DNA from: Chitinophagaceae bacterium
Lineage (GTDB): Bacteria; Bacteroidota; Bacteroidia; Chitinophagales; Chitinophagaceae
Length of the DNA stretch: 64,000 nucleotides
Reading direction: 5' to 3'
Assembly: GCA_947454235.1 (NCBI GenBank)
Contig: CANGIY010000002.1
Location: 248,001-312,000, forward strand
Position 1 is the first letter of the stretch, and each line of letters opens with the position of its first letter. The translations under genes were made by a program, and so were the position numbers. The notes under the pieces were generated by a model, which did no database searches, had not been told where the DNA came from, and saw only the letters and a list, made by a program, of their open reading frames with translations. Positions 1 to 15,600 of this stretch are shown one piece after another.

Positions 1-114
1 CAGCAAATGGGAATAAATTTTGGCATAAAGGAGTTTTAGATTGTTAAATATACATAACTCTTAAATAGACAGGTTGCATATTTGAAAAGGTTGGAAAACT
101 ATTACAATCTACAC

Positions 115-207
115 ACTGGCGCAGGAGTTATCGTAGCGCTCCTGTGTCTATGAATCCCGAGTTTACCTCGGGAGAGCGGGACTCCTGTCCCGAACTCGAC
201 CATATTA
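115..207. repeat. Dispersed hairpin-chain repeat, copy A
   Basis: This 93-bp segment recurs at 21274-21366 with four mismatches when aligned by eye. It is a chain of small inverted repeats: a caggag/ctcctg pair around an agcgct core, cccgag/ctcggg with a 5-base spacer, and cgggac/gtcccg with a 4-base spacer. The end motif cccgaactcgaccatat is also found at 43921. It lies in noncoding DNA downstream of the giant surface-protein gene. It resembles REP-type elements in layout, but no mobilising gene was seen nearby. Confidence 0.8.
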
Positions 208-560
208 AATATTAAATAAAGTTTACCGTAGAATCTTCTACGGTAGAAAGGTAGCAAGAATCAGTCTTGCCGCCTTGCAATGGCAGGTCGGTAACCTGCG
301 TCCACCCAAACTTAGGAGATTTTAACCTTAACTTTAAGGCAATATGCAAATCATAGTTTTCAGTTAATCATTTTCAATCATGCGTACCCCAATCACAGGT
401 CAGGAGTTCAATACAAGTCGAAGTGGTTTGCATGCGGATGCTTCCCCAGTGTGAAGACGAGACGAGAAGCGACTTCCAGAAATGTTATCATAGTTTTCAT
501 TCAATCAATAATAATCATAGTTCAGACAACGACCTATCATAGTTCAAACACCCCCCCCCA
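208..560. repeat. Second repeat block of the 5' intergenic region
   Basis: No gene is supported here. The segment 228-320 holds further short inverted repeats: gtagaa/ttctac, gcaaga/tcttgc and caggt/acctg. The same order occurs at 21568-21660. From about 485 to 550 there are repeated tcatagtt words that match the stretch 30505-30555, which also sits just before a terminator. A run of nine C residues lies at 551-559. Confidence 0.6.
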
Positions 561-594
561 CAAAAAAACAACCCGGTGAAAACACCGGGCTGTT
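561..594 (-). terminator. Rho-independent terminator of the giant surface-protein gene
   Basis: On the minus strand a GC-rich stem (cccggtg/caccggg at 572-578 and 583-589, extended by A-T pairs and one wobble) has a 4-base loop. It is followed by a run of seven T. It lies about 20 bases after the stop codon at 615, as expected for the end of that transcript. Confidence 0.85.
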
Positions 595-614
595 AGTATA
601 AACTCTATGAGGTT

Positions 615-3600
615 TTACTCTTTGATAAGCCTTTGAACGACTTTTTCTTTACCGGCAGTCACTTCAACCATGTACACGCCTGATGCATACTTATCAAGTG
701 GAATAGCCAAAGCACCGTTCGCAGTTGCACCAAGATCTTTTTCAAATACGCATACTCCAGTAACGTCCATCACTTTCACAGTTACATGCTCTTGTTGTGT
801 GCAAGCAAAGCTTATTTTCACATCTTCTGTAGCAGGGTTAGGAATAACTGAAACATGTACTCCCTTGCTGCTTGTGCCAGAGTTTTTACCTGTTACAAGT
901 TCGAAGCGGGCTTCTCCTTGTGTTTTCTCATCAGCAGTAATAGAGAAACGATATTCAGCACCCGGAGCTACTAATGTGTATTTTTCAAGCAATTTATCGT
1001 GCAAGAACAATGAAGCATCAGGAGCCATTTCTTGACCCACAACTTTGATAATAAAGTCCTGTGTATAAGCTGAAGTAATACCTAATGGAATCACTTTACC
1101 GGCTTTGTAGTCACGAACATCAATAGCCAGTTTTTGGTTGTCAGAAGACAAACTGTAGAATTTGAAATCAGTTCCTGATGGTTTTGTCGCATCTACGTCT
1201 TCTTCCTTATCGCTCGCAGCATCATCAAACTTAATGTTGAAGATATCCCAAGGGTGATAATTTGCATCATACACAACCATTGAAATATAATCAGGGTTTG
1301 CTTTAAACAAGTTCGTCGTAGCTGATGATGATTTATTAGATTCGGTAAAGTTCAATGAATCACCATTATGCGCCGCCCTCACCTGGAATGCATTATATGC
1401 TTGCAGGTAATAAGGAGTATTAGCAATGGTAATAGCCTGGAATTGTCCTGCCGCACCCATTGATGTATTCCAAACATAGAATGCAGAACCTACCAGATTA
1501 CCATTCATTTTAGCATTATAAATGACAGTACCAATGTCAACCGGAGAAGCATAAGGGTTACCCACCATGTTATATTCCTGACCTGAAACTGCTGCACCTT
1601 TTCGCAATGTAACTGTATGCGGACCAACATTCAATTGTCCCCACATAGAAATATTCACAGAATCAGGAGTGTAAGATGCATAGCCAAGTCCCTGACCTTT
1701 TGAGCCACGAATGAATAACCTGATACCCTGATCTTTTTGAAGTCTGTTACTGTCAGCAGTACCATAACAATCAGTGAATGGCATCCAACCCGGGTCTGAA
1801 GCTCTTGCGCTATTTGCGCGAGTTGGGTCATACCTGAATGCAGAAGGAGCATTTGAACCTGTAGTTACAAATCCATGAACTGAACCGCTATCACCAGTAA
1901 CATCAATGTAGTTTTGAATTTGCATTAACGGAATTGAGTTACTGAATGCGTGACTCCAGAACCTATATCTTCTGTAACCACCCTCTACATATTGCATAGT
2001 TTTCACATTACCAGAGATATTAGCACCACTAGCTGTTATAGATGCCACCCTTGCAGTTCCGGCTGATGTTGATGCCAACACTACGCTGTCGCCGGTATGA
2101 AGCACACCGTTAGTAACAGAAAGCACTTTATTAATCGTCATCAACGAACCTGAAGAAACAGTTGCACCCGCTGTATTGTTCAAATCAAAATTATTCACTA
2201 CACCAAATCCCGAAATAGTTTGCGCACTTGTTCCATTCATCGTGAGCGTACCTAAATCTCCAATTGTTCCATTATTAGAAAGGTCACCTGCAACGCTTAA
2301 TACGCCGCCTGATCCAATATGTAATGTTACTCCTGATGCAATTGTAATACCCTTCGTAGATCCACTTCCTGAAGCAGCGATATAAGGAGCGTATGTTGTG
2401 CCAGATGGAATGATAACATCATCAGTAGAGCCTGGTACAAATCCGCATGACCAGTTTGCTGCGTTATTCCAATCTGTATCTGTAATGCCTGTCCATGACA
2501 TTTGCAAAGGAGAAATAAGTATAACTGTGTCAATATAGTCAACACAAGTTCCATTGTCTACATTTACCAATGTCACATAATGCCCTGTTGACATTGCACT
2601 CAAAGTAACTGTATATGTTCCACCTGTAAGTGTTGTTGTAAGCAGCGTAGCACTATCAACCATATAGCCAATTGTTGCCCCTGTTGTACCGGTTATTGTA
2701 ACCAACCCGTCGTAACCCATACATGGGGTTGTTGAAGCTGTAATAGCGGCAGTTGCGTGGTTAATCACATTCAAGCTAAATGAATAGCTCGTACTGGTAC
2801 ATGAACCATTGCTCACAGTAATAGTACCTGCATAAGAACCTGCGGCCACTGCTCCCGGAACGGTTAATCCAATTGAACCTACAGAAAGAGTAGCACCAGT
2901 GACGTTTGCAAACCCTGCTGTAATCGCCGCCGAACTCCAATCTATCGAATAATTCGTAGGGCTATTTACAGCTCCCGAATACGAAATACTTGCTGAAGTT
3001 GCACCCGAACAAACAGATGGTGAACCGCCCAAAGTGATTCCCGGACGACCGTTCATGTCTACAGTTGCTGTTGCAGCCGTTGCAGTTGTACAACCTGTAC
3101 CTGAATATGCAACTGAAACACTGTAAGAACCACTAGACACAGTTGGTGTAAATGCAGGAGAAATATTAGAACTACCCGTTGTTGTCGTAATTCCAGGCCC
3201 TGACCAAGTATATAAAACACTTCCTACACCACCAGTTGTAGTTGTTTCTGTAAGCGTCAAAGTATCACCTGAACACAATGTAGTTGCCGAAGGAGTTACG
3301 GTAACAACTGGTTGCGGTGCAATAGTATCGGTAGTTGAAGAAGCTGTTGCTGTTGTACAACCTGATGCCGCATACGATACGCTTACAGAGTATGCTCCAA
3401 TTGTTGTTGAAACTACTGAAGGATAAAATGCTGCAGGTGTTGGTGTAGAACCTGTTGTGGTTGTAATACCAGGTCCTGACCAAGTGTATGTTGGAGTTCC
3501 AACGCCACCTGAAGAGGATGCGGTCAACGTCATTGCAGATCCCACACACATTGATGTAGCAGAAGATGTCATTGAAATTGAAGGTACTGGCGATACACTA

Positions 3601-6600
3601 ATAGTCGTATTTGAAGATGCACCACTCGTACAACTACTGTAAGCATCTACAACTGAAACACTATATACTTGAGTAGAAGACAAACCTGTTGAAGTTGGAT
3701 TCGACACGGCGGTGCTACTTAATGCAGTAGCCGGAGACCATGAATAGCTATAGCTTGGAGTTGCAAAACGCCATCCTTGATAACCAACACCAGTCACTGA
3801 GTAAGCAACGTTGTTTTGTCCGGGAGGAGTTAAAGCTTGAGTACCGCCACTGTTTTGAACACCGCAAGTTTTGGTGCCAGTGTTCGTGTGACTAACCATC
3901 ATATCAATCACATTAGAACCCTCATAAAGTATAATCTGACCTGAGTTAACATCAGTTGCATCAGGTACTGCATTATAGCTGATAATGAATTTCCGGTTAG
4001 GAATAGTTCCGGTTGAACCATAAGTAATGCTACCTGCCGATAAGTTCATGTCGTGCCAGAACAATGCCACCATTCTCGAAGGAGCCGTCGCCGAAGGTAA
4101 AGTCAACGGAGTGGCACTGCCACTAGATACACCCGAACCAAACGTGATATAACCATTCGCATTTATATACACTGTAGAGTATGAAGTGCCATAGAAATTG
4201 AAAGAAAATCCTGATGGCAGAGATACAGCATAATAGCCATCATCATAAGTTGAAGTAAATGTCGATGCACTTGTCAATGTACCAGTTGGAGTAAACGAAG
4301 GCACAGAATAAGGAATCGAATAAACTGAATATGCTGACGGACTCAAAGTAGGTAATGTAAGATATGAAGTACCACCACTACAAATTGCCGATGGAGAAGC
4401 TGTAGCTGTAACCGAAGGAGTTACACCTACAACAACGTTCATTGTAGTATAAGTAGTACAACCACCTGCAACTGCAGTGAATGTGTAAGTTCCCGCTGCA
4501 TTCGATGTAACTGATCCGATTGACGGAGTTAATGACGACGACGAACTGTATGAGTTAGGTCCGTTCCAACTGTAAGAAGTCAATGATGTTGACGGAGTTG
4601 CTGTCATGTTTAAAGTACTTCCTGTACACGCAGGTCCGCTGTTTGATAACGCCACCGTTGCGCCATTTACTGTTACTGTAGTGGTAGCGTGCGGAGTACA
4701 GCCAGTAATGTAAGAAATTGTTACAGTACCTGCTGACACACCTGTTACATCACCTGTAGAAGCGTTTACAGTAGCGATTGTTGTATCAGCACTGCTCCAT
4801 ACACCACCTGTAGTAGCATCTGCCAACGTAGTAACACCACCTGAACATATTGATGAACCACCTGTAATAGCAGAAGGCCCGGTATTATTAACGTTCAAGG
4901 TTGTAGTTAAATAACAACCTGATGTAGTAGTGTACGAAATATTTGCAGTACCTACCGACATACTCGTTAAAGTACCCGAACTAGAACCAATAACAGCAAC
5001 TGAAAGTGGAGATGCACTCCATGAACCTGTAGATGAGCCGTCAACTGTCACAGAATAAGTTGGGTAACCTGCAGTTACACAAATTGTAGAAGGACCCGTG
5101 ATTGCTGTTGGTGTAGGGTTAACTGTAAATGATTGTGTTGCAGTCAATCCGCATGGGCTGAGGTAACTGATTGTCGCCGTACCTGCATGAACACCTGTAA
5201 CAACTCCTGTTGTGGCATCAACCGTTGCAACACTCGTGTTTGAACTACTCCATGTGCCGCCTGTTGGTGTTACCGACAATGTTTGTGAAGCAGCAACGCA
5301 AGCACTGAATGTACCTGTTATAGTAGGCGTAGTTGCAGTGTTCACAGTTACATAAGTTGAAACCGGAATACTAGTACAACCTGTTCCAGGATATGTTACT
5401 GTGAGACTATAATAACCACTTACTGGTGTCACAGTTACACTACCTACTGAGGTGGCCGTGGCCGATGACGAATAACCTGAAGGACCAGTCCAAGAATATG
5501 AACTCATTGTAGCACCGATATATGGAGGCACAACAGAACCTGATTCAGACAATACAGTTGTACTACCAGAGCAAATTGATGCCGGAGTTGCGCTTACAGC
5601 ACCAGCATCAGGAACAGAGTAAACTGTTGCAGTAACTGCCACTCTTGGCGAACTCATGACAGGAGAAATAACGCTCCAATTATAGAATATTTCATAATAG
5701 TTGCTTACCTGCGGTCCAGTTATAGAAATAGTATTCGGTACAACTGTATAAGGGTACGAAGTGAAGAAAGTATTCATCCACATAAAGTTACCCGAAGCTA
5801 GAGAGCTGAATCCAATCTTATAATTTCCAGGAGGTAAGGAGAAGTTCACCGGTACCGTTTGAGCTGTACCCGGCGTTGAAGTATTACTAACAGTTGTCGT
5901 TCCTGAATAAGTTGTTACCAATGAAGATGTTGAAGCATCCCAAATTGCTATGGTGAATGCTAATCCTGATAAGTAAGGATAGATATTTACACTATTGATT
6001 TTAATATCCTTATTCGCAGTAAAGAACAAACCATCACCAGCAGAACCAGTAGTTATAGAATAAAGGTTGTTTGTACCTGATGACAAGATGTCGGCTTTAC
6101 CAATGGTTTGTGCTCCATAAGTACCGAATGAGTCAGACACATAGAATGTAGTTGTTGCTGACACAGTAGGACTGTAAGATGCACCAGCCGCTAATGCTGA
6201 ACCACCAGTTGCATTTGCATACCAGTAATAGTTACTTCCGGTAGAACCTGTAGCAGACAATGTAACTGCACCCGTACCACACCTTGAACCACCAGTTGTA
6301 GAAAGTATCTGTGGAGTATAATCAGTTACTGAAGTTGCAGTAACAGTTGAAACCACACTCAAGTTACATGTCAATAGTGCCTGGAACGAAACGTTGTTTG
6401 AGGTTCCCGGTGAAGCCAATGCTGGTGAAGACGTAATATCAGGCATTGTAGCACTGTACCCGTTCGTAGTAGCGCCTGAAATACTAGCATAAGGTGTTGT
6501 ACCCGAAGTTGCTACATAGCTCATCTGCCACTGTAAACCTAAATCACTGTTTGATGGCGACAAGGTTAATGTTGCAGGATTTGACGAGCCATAATAGTTA

Positions 6601-9600
6601 CTTGGTGAAACCGAAATTGTAAATGATGGTAATGACGAGATATTGTAGCTATTTACAGTCGGGCTTGCAGTGGTAGGGAATGCTCCGCTACCTAAAGCCA
6701 CGCTTGAAGGACAATATCCTAACTGGAAACCAGCCGAACTGTAACCTACTAATGGCGAGCCACTATTGTCCTGAGCAATTACGAAATAATAAATTGTTGT
6801 GCCAGCCGAAACAGTGTGATTGAGTAATGTATAATCAGGTTGGAAAGTGAATGGAGAAGAACTGTTTGATGCTTCAACATACTTCCAGCCATCTGTTGTA
6901 TTGTCATTGGTTGCACCCAACGCATTCGCATCACCACTACCTCGGTAGTACATCCTTGGTTTAGTACCCGATGTTACATTAATTCCCGCTGATGAAGTTA
7001 TAACAGCCGACAAAGTAGGTGCGTTTGCTATACAATAGCTTGTAGCTAAAATTGGCGTATATGACAGCACAGGAGGTGCACCTGATGACGGAGCACTGCC
7101 ACTGAATTCTTTTGCACCACGACATGGAGGAGACAAACGTGTTGTACCTGATTGGTCGGTTGTGATTGAAGGACTAGTGATCGCAATACCATTGTTATAA
7201 GCAAATGAAGAACCACTAGGACCACAAGAACCCGTTGCAAAACCAGAAGATGTAAGGTTACACTCCGAATAGCTGTAAGTCTCATTACCACCACCTATAA
7301 AGGTTTTATAAGAGGTAGCATAGGTTGAACCTGGGCAAGAGTTGAAATTGGCATCATTCACAATATTATCAGTACCCGATGCTGTCAATCCGTTTGTTGC
7401 ATAACCATTTCTGATTGTGCCTGCACCACCTGTAAAATCATCAACATAAATGAAGTTATTTGGTGTTGCACCAGCTGAAGCACCTGAATTAGTGTAGTAA
7501 ATATTGTAGTTAGGTATAAACAAAGAACTAGAAGGTGCAGTACCTGCAGTACCTGTTGTATTCCTCTGTAAACAAGCAGCGATACCTGTCCCAGAAGGGT
7601 TGGCATTCACATACAGAATGTTATCAGTTAATGTAAGTACCGATGTAGTTGCAGGAGGGAATAACAAAGCTGCTACACCGAAGTTTGTACCTGAACTAGA
7701 TAAAGCTGTACCCGGACTTCCAACTCCCAAACCACCAAAAGCAATAGTGTTATGGTACAAGTTCCAGTAGTTGTTTGCCAAACTTTGCATTCTGATACCA
7801 TAAATACTATTCGGGTTATTCGCTGCAGGAGCAGTAAAATCCGTCATCGTATTATTGTAGATATTGAAATAACCTGCTGTATCAATACTTGATGCATTCT
7901 TACTTACCAGGTTGATACCGGTTACATTTGAAGATGTGCCCGTTGCGCTACCAGTTGATAAATTATAGAATAGATTATTCGAAACAGTCGCTGAGTCTAC
8001 CCAAGTGTAATAAAGACCGGTAATCGTAGCATTGGCAGTTGAATTGGTACATGTGAAGTCATGAAAAATTGAGTTTCTCACATTCGTAATCAGTTTGTAC
8101 AAATTCTGAGTTTTATACTCATACATACCATATATTGCTGGAGAAGTGCCACCAGTTACAGTTAAGTTGTAAGCTGTATCCTGATAGAAATCGAAAGTAG
8201 AAGTTGCTGTTGTTGTGTTGTACCACAGGTAATAAGGATAAATAACACCGGAAGCATTGCTGTTGGTAAAGTCGTTTACTTTATTGCCTTGGAAAGTTCC
8301 ACCAAATGCTGTACCGGTTACTGCGCTACCTGGTGCAGTACCTGTACCACCACTACCTACAGTCGAAATACATATGCCGTAAAGACCTGTTCCTGCACCT
8401 GTTACATTCGACATTCTGTTGTAGTTGAAGAGAGAACCAGATCCATAAGTCGAAGTCTGAATCATCACTGACGGGTTAGTGCCGCAAGTGATACTATCAA
8501 ATGTGTTATAACTGATGTTTTCAGGAATACCTGTGTTCCAACCAGCAATAATACCCCAGAAACTAACAGCATTGGTACTACCAACATTGATGTTTTTAAA
8601 TGAGTTGTTCGTGATTGTAGTATAACCAGTAGCCAATGTAATCGAACGGCTGTAGATACCATAAAACGCACCTCCATTTCCTGTTTTTGTGATAGCACCG
8701 GTAGTGTAGTTGTTCGTTATATTATTCGTAGAACCCGAATAGTTCAGATTCTCAATCATGTACAAGTTTCCGGTATTATTAGGAAAACCGGACGCCGATT
8801 TGAAATTATTGAAATTTATATTTTGAGTACCACCGGTTGCTGGTGCCGCAGAAGGACCATAGTAAATATAGTTGATAGCTGAAGCTGATGCTCCACTCAT
8901 AGATAAGTCAATCGTATTATAATTGATGTTCGGAGTGAGCATGCTTGCATCGAAACTTGTGTAAATACCATTTACTGAACCGGTTGTTGTCGAAGCTGTA
9001 ATTGTATTGTAACTGATTGTTCCGGTAGCAACCGCACCTGAAATTGATGCAATACCATATGCCGCACCACCACCAGTATATGTATTCAAAGTAACAGTGT
9101 TGTTGCTAATAGACTGCGTAGTCATCAATCCATTGTTGTTGTATATACCAATTGCCTGACCTGTACCAGCGGCTGTCATATTCACATTAATGACATTATA
9201 GTTGAATGAACCGGTCGCAGAGTTGGTTGTGTTAGCATTATAAATACCTGCCCCACTTGCATTATTAGCAGAGACGCTTATGGTATCGTAATTCGCAGAC
9301 AAACTCGTTGTTGCACCACCAATATTATAAATACCAGCAGGCGTACCACTATTCAACGAACTTGCTGTGATTGTGAAATTATTGTTGTTCGATTCTTGCA
9401 CTCCGTTAATACCTGAATTGGCAACACCTGAAATAATGGTACCTGTACTGGCAATACACGTAATGTTTGCTGTGTTGTTATTGATTTTCAACGTTGTTGC
9501 ATTGGTAGTATTACCGTAGCCGGCAAGGTTGTTTGTGGTATTTATGTTTGTACCTGTTGCAGTATTATAGTTCATTGTCAACGTACCGCCCGAACTTCCT

Positions 9601-12600
9601 GTTGTACGATAGAAAGTTGTAATACATGAATTTGCTGTACCGGAGTTAGTAATTGTTACCGTATTTGATTGAAACAATACAACCCCTGTTGAATTGCTGT
9701 AAATACCACTCAGATCATTTGAACCGCTGAGGCTCATGGTGATATTGATAATATTATTTTTTGCAGTCAGGTTATTTCCTACACTTGTGGCTGAAAAGAT
9801 ACCGTTCGTTGTTACGTTGCTACCTGATGTTTCATTAATGGTAATCGTGTTATTATTAGCGGTAAGGTTTGAACCGGCTGATTCAGCGTGAATGCCATTA
9901 CAGTAGTTAGATGTTGAACCACTCTGTTCATTCAAGGTAATAGTATTCCTATTTGCTGTAAATGTTGAATTGACACCTGAACAGTAAACGCCATAAAGCG
10001 AATTAATGTTTGTTGCACCACTACTCGCATTATCTAAAGTATTGTAAGAAGCGTTAGCATTGTTCTGGAAAATCAAAGTTACACCAGCTCCCATACCTGA
10101 AGGTCCGCCGGTTGCACCCCAGTTAGTTGCGTTGTTACCGGTACCAATGGCACTACCTCCAACATCATTATTTTGGTCATATAGTGAATACGGCGTGCTT
10201 GCATTATAACCAGCCAAATAAATTGGATACTGGCAATTTGAAATTGTATTCGTGTAAAACTTGTTGTTACTGTGTAAGTCAATCGTATCAGTTATTGTTG
10301 CTGTAGTACCGTTGGTGTCTTTATGTACCGAAGCAATACCGTATGTACTGTTCGTATTTGTGCGATCAAGAGAGATAATACAATTCTTCACCTGATCATA
10401 ACGACAACCATCAGCAGGTGTTGAAGTACGCAAGTTGAAGAAAGCATAACCATACTCCATTTTAGTTGTTGCAGTAGTATTTGATCCAGATTCCTGCAAA
10501 TCAATACCGTTAATCGTAACATAGTCGGAACCCAATACAGAGAATATACAGTCATTTGAACCAGTACCTGTAGGAGCAGTAATAACAGTATGAGCACCAC
10601 CAGGGTAACCATTAATTGTAAGTGTATTAACAGCATTCAACGATGAGTTCATGAGTGCACTACCAAGTCTGTAACCACCGGCTGGTGCAGTCTCTGTCCA
10701 ACCAGAAACAGCTGCATTCAAAATAATCGGACCACCAAAGTAAATTGTATCTAAAGCGGTGATGGCATCGGCCAATGTAGCAAACGTACCACCTGTTCCA
10801 TACGTAAATGTGCCGTAAGGATAAGGAATATTAAACGTATTCGAAACTACTGAAGTGAAACCGGAAGCACTGAAAGTAATAGTGGCACCTGTAGTGTAAA
10901 CCGAAGCGGCACCAGTTAAATCAGTATACGTTGCTACCCCACCACTCGTTGCTGCTGAAGTAGTGCCACCTAATGTCCAGGTTGCGCCTGAAGCTGCCGC
11001 AGAAATTGTTGATGATGAAGTTGAAGCCAGATTCTCATACTGGTCTTTTAATGAAACAACAGGTTGAGTATTCAGGTTACCCGGATTCGTCAAAGGTGCT
11101 GTTGGTTGTGTAGTAATTGCCAAATGTGTAGCCACACCCGGACCAATGTATTGAACAACCGGATCAGCGCCATAAGTTGTCGCTATAACAGTTATGGTAT
11201 AAGTACCTGCAGTTTGTAAAAATGCTGATGCAGAAGGATCAAGTGTTATTGTACCCGCACTGATTGAATATGCAGCACCAGGAAGCGTATTTGTACCAAT
11301 TTTAATGGCAGTAATAGCTGAACGCCATGTTGCATCATCAGTAAATGTGATCGAGAAAGGATTATCGACAGTTGCTCCACTCGCCGCAGTCAGCACCGGT
11401 GAAGGTGCAGGAACGTTGAATGACGCTGATGTAACAGGAGTCAACGACCCGCTTGAGAATGTAATTGTTGCACCAGTAACATAGGAAGCTGCGGTTGCGG
11501 TCAAACCAGAATAAGTTGCAACACCTGCAACACCTGCAACACCCGTTGTACCTCCAATAGTCCATGAACCTGCTCCAACAGTCGCTGTTACAGTTGCCGT
11601 ACTAGTTGTTACATTATTGTATTGGTCAAGTATTGAAACCACCGGTTGCGTACTCAAAGGCCCACCGCCATAAACAGCGTCACCCGGGTTAGTTACCATT
11701 GCTAAATGGGTTGCAACACCCGCAGCAATAGTTTGAGAAACTGTTGCATCAGCATAACCCGTTGCCAAAACTGTAATTACAAATGTACCTGCTGTTTGCA
11801 AATAAACTGATGCAGCCGGAGTGAGTGTGATTTGACCAGCCGTCGACACAGAATATGCGGCACCAGGCAATACATTGGTTCCTACTTTAACTGTAGTAAT
11901 TGCCGAACGCCAAGTAGCATCGTCAGTGAATGTGATATTGAACGGATTATCAACTGTTGCACCAGCCGCTGCAGTCAAACTTGGCGATACTTTTAATCCA
12001 ACAATATAATCGCCTGCAAAAGCACCAGAAGTAATGCCTGAAGGCATTGAAGTGTAAGGTGAAGCTGTATTAGTTGTAGAAAGAGCAGAACCCAACCAAG
12101 AACCAGTGAAATATTTTTGCGTAGAGAAACCGGTATTGCTACCACCAATGATATCAGCTAAATTATATGTAAACGTTGGAGTGATACCTGTAAGAGTTGC
12201 TCCGCCATTCGCCAACGTCCAATAATGAGAAGTATAATTTGACGTAGTGACACCAGATGTAGCTATTTGAGGGTGAGCACCTGTAGTTGATTTTGCAACA
12301 ATGTAACCAGCAGAAGCACCAGTCAAAGCAAGTGAAACAGGTGCGTAAGTAGCATCACCAACCTCAAAAACAACAGTTGATAAACCGGAAATAGTTTTTG
12401 CAAAATTACCGTTCACATAAGAAGATGATCCGGCACCTGTAACAGTTCCGCTACCCGACATTGCAAGTGTATAAGAACTAGTATTCAGAACTCCAGATGT
12501 AAGTGTCAATGTACCCGACAATGTATCATTCTGTGAAAGCGTCACTCCCGCTGAGTTACTGATAGTGAGTGAACCGGTATTTACTGGCATATATGTGCCA

Positions 12601-15600
12601 GTAACTTGCGCCGAACTGCCATTGAAAATAAAGTTAGCGTTTGATGCAATTGTTCTTACTGTGGTTGTTACAGAACCATTAACACCGGCAGTATTTGCCG
12701 TAGCCAAAGTACCATTCAACTGCAAACCGGTTGTACCTGATGCAGCACCACCGCTCACGGTGTATGTTGAACAATCTAATGTACCACCTGAATTAACAGT
12801 CATGATTGAATATGGCGATGTATTGATAGGCAAAGCAATATTTGATTGCAACTTCACATAAGTACCTGAGTTCACTACATAAATAGGTCCCCAGCTAGGC
12901 GTTACAGTTGATGAATATGACAAGAACTGTGGTGCACCAGAAGTGCCGGAACCATTAAATACAAAACCTAAGGGTTGAGTTGTACCTGATGTCATGGTAC
13001 CGCCACCAGAAAACGACAAGTTGCCGGTAACCCCAAAATAGTCACCCGTTGTAGTACCAGTACCCCAGTTCATATAAGTTCCTGAAGTACAGTTAAAAGT
13101 GGCATTTCCATTAACCTGGAAAACTGAAACGCCACTTGCGCTACCTCCCGACTCCATATTTATAGAAGTACCTGTACTTGTAGAACTGAAACTTCCTGCG
13201 CATGTAAAAGTTACATTTCCTGAGTTTACACTTGACATCAATGACATGGCAGATGTACCACTCATAGAAAGGCAGGAAGCAGAAGTATTATTAAAATTAA
13301 CACACTGTACTCCAAAACCGGCACCTCCATTAAATGTACCGCCAGATATAGTGGCCGTACCAGTAATGTTCATAGTATCATTTATTGTACCTGTTACCGA
13401 AGCTGAACTCATTCTGAACGTACCGGCGGACATCAAAAATCCTCCTGCCAGATTCAATTTATTCACCAAAGTTGGTGTGGCTGTAGTTGAGGCACAAACA
13501 TTGAATACAGCAGTGCCACTTAATGTCATACATGGCGATGCTGCCGAATTAATGAACATTCCGTTTGTTGCTCCCCCGCCAGTATTTGCACATATCGAGT
13601 TAGTACCTGCCGATTGTGCGTAGGTTCCACCAATAATAAGGGTATTATTCGATGACGGGCAGTTGTTGGCACTTACAACCATGTGAGTAGCCGATGTTCC
13701 GGTTAATACAACATTACCTGTAATAACCAAGGAGTCTGTAGCACTGCTTGTAGCACTTGTTACATTACAAACGCGCACACTACCAGTACTGGTGTTGGTG
13801 TAGTTTCCTCCAATTGTAATTTTCGCCCTTGGTGTTGTTGCTCCCGCCGCAGCGTTTACATTCATTTGTCCAGAACTGGTCATGTTTACATTTCCACCTA
13901 TTGCAATTAATGCTGTTGGAGTTCCTGCAGTAGCTGCGGAAGAAATACCGTTCATTTGCCCGGTAGTAATACCAACATTAGTAGCTATATTTAATGTAGA
14001 TGTAGTCGTACCACCGGTAGCTGTAATCGCATTCAACGTACCTGATGCTAACGCTACTGAATCGCCAACACTCATATAAGAAGTAGCAGTACCATTTGTA
14101 CCGGAGTTCAAAGTAATAGAACCTGTACTGGTATATGTTAGACGACGACCAATCAAAAATGCAGCATTCGAAGTATTTGTTGACGATGGTTTATTGAGTG
14201 AAAATACACACGTACTTATTGAAACGTCACCTGTTGCAGAAGTTACACTGATGGTATCGTTAAAAGTACCGGAAGTAGCAGAAGCAAATCCACCATTGAA
14301 TGTTCCGGAAGTAAGTGTCATTGCTGTACCACCCGAACCGTTAATCGTTAGATAGTTATTTGAACTTCCCGCCGTTTGGTTACACATATTAAATGTACCT
14401 GTCGAAAAAGTAAATGTTGTGCCACAAATAAAACGGTTGATTGCCGATGTGCCGGTACCTGTGCCAATATTTGTGGTTGTATTACTAATCGCAACTGCAC
14501 CAGCCACATCAATGGTATCAGCAGGCGTAGTAGCTGTACTATTACCAATTGAAACAGCCACAGAACCACTTGTAGTATACGTACTCAAACAACGTAGTCT
14601 TCCCACAGGAGAAGTACCCCCTGACGCTCCATTAATTGTAAGAGTACCCAACGAAGCTGAAAACGCTCCGGTAACATCGAGCCGAGCGTAGTTATTACTA
14701 CCGCCTGATGCAACTTGAATTGCTAAAGTTCCCGATGACGTAAGACCGTAAGTTGTACCAACAGACATAACTGTTGTTGTTGTACCAGCACTGGCAGAGT
14801 TCAGCCTTACAGTAGTGGTAGTATGTGATACCGCACCTGCTACCGAAATAGTATTTGTATTTGTACCGCCCGTTGCTGCTCCACCATTAAAAGAGCCGGA
14901 AGTAAAGGTTAAAGCATTTACAGACATGACGTTTGAACCTGTTCCTGCTGAGTTTGAACCAACATTTAGGGTACCGGTACTTAATGTCAATGTAGCTGAT
15001 GTTGCAGTAAATACGTTTGTATTGTTGGTTGCTCCGCTGGCACCTATATTAAATGTACCACCTGTTATGCCAACGGTAGCACCTGCTACACTCAACGTAT
15101 CATACGCGTTTGTCGTCACTCCCGATGTTGCTGATCCAACTGTTACAGTACCGGCGCTCATAGAGTAAGTACTACTAAAAGTTAACCTGCCTACAGGGGT
15201 ACCGCCTGTTGCTTTATTCACATTAATGAACGCAGCAGTAGTCATACTAAATGCAGGAGTTACAGTTAATCTTGCATACGTTGTACCACCTGAACAGTTG
15301 TTGATATTTAAAGTACCCGTACTCGAGAATGAAGTTGTTCCCGTTACCGCCATAACAGCATTAGCCGTACCTCCGCTACTTGCATTCACGTTGAATGTAC
15401 CTGTACTTGAGATTGAAAATGTACCGGTAACATTTAATGTTGCATTGGCTGTGCCAGTGCTTACATTACAAACATTGACCGTACCCGCAGACGAAAACAA
15501 CAGATTTCCAGCAACAGCCCACGTTGAAGTGGCTGCGGAATTCATAAACGTAGTTGTACCTGTACTTGAAATTGTAAGATTGCCATAAGTGGCTGCCGGA

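Noticed and set aside
551-559. C9 homopolymer as a phase-variable switch
   Set aside because: It lies downstream of the giant gene's terminator, not in a coding region or promoter.
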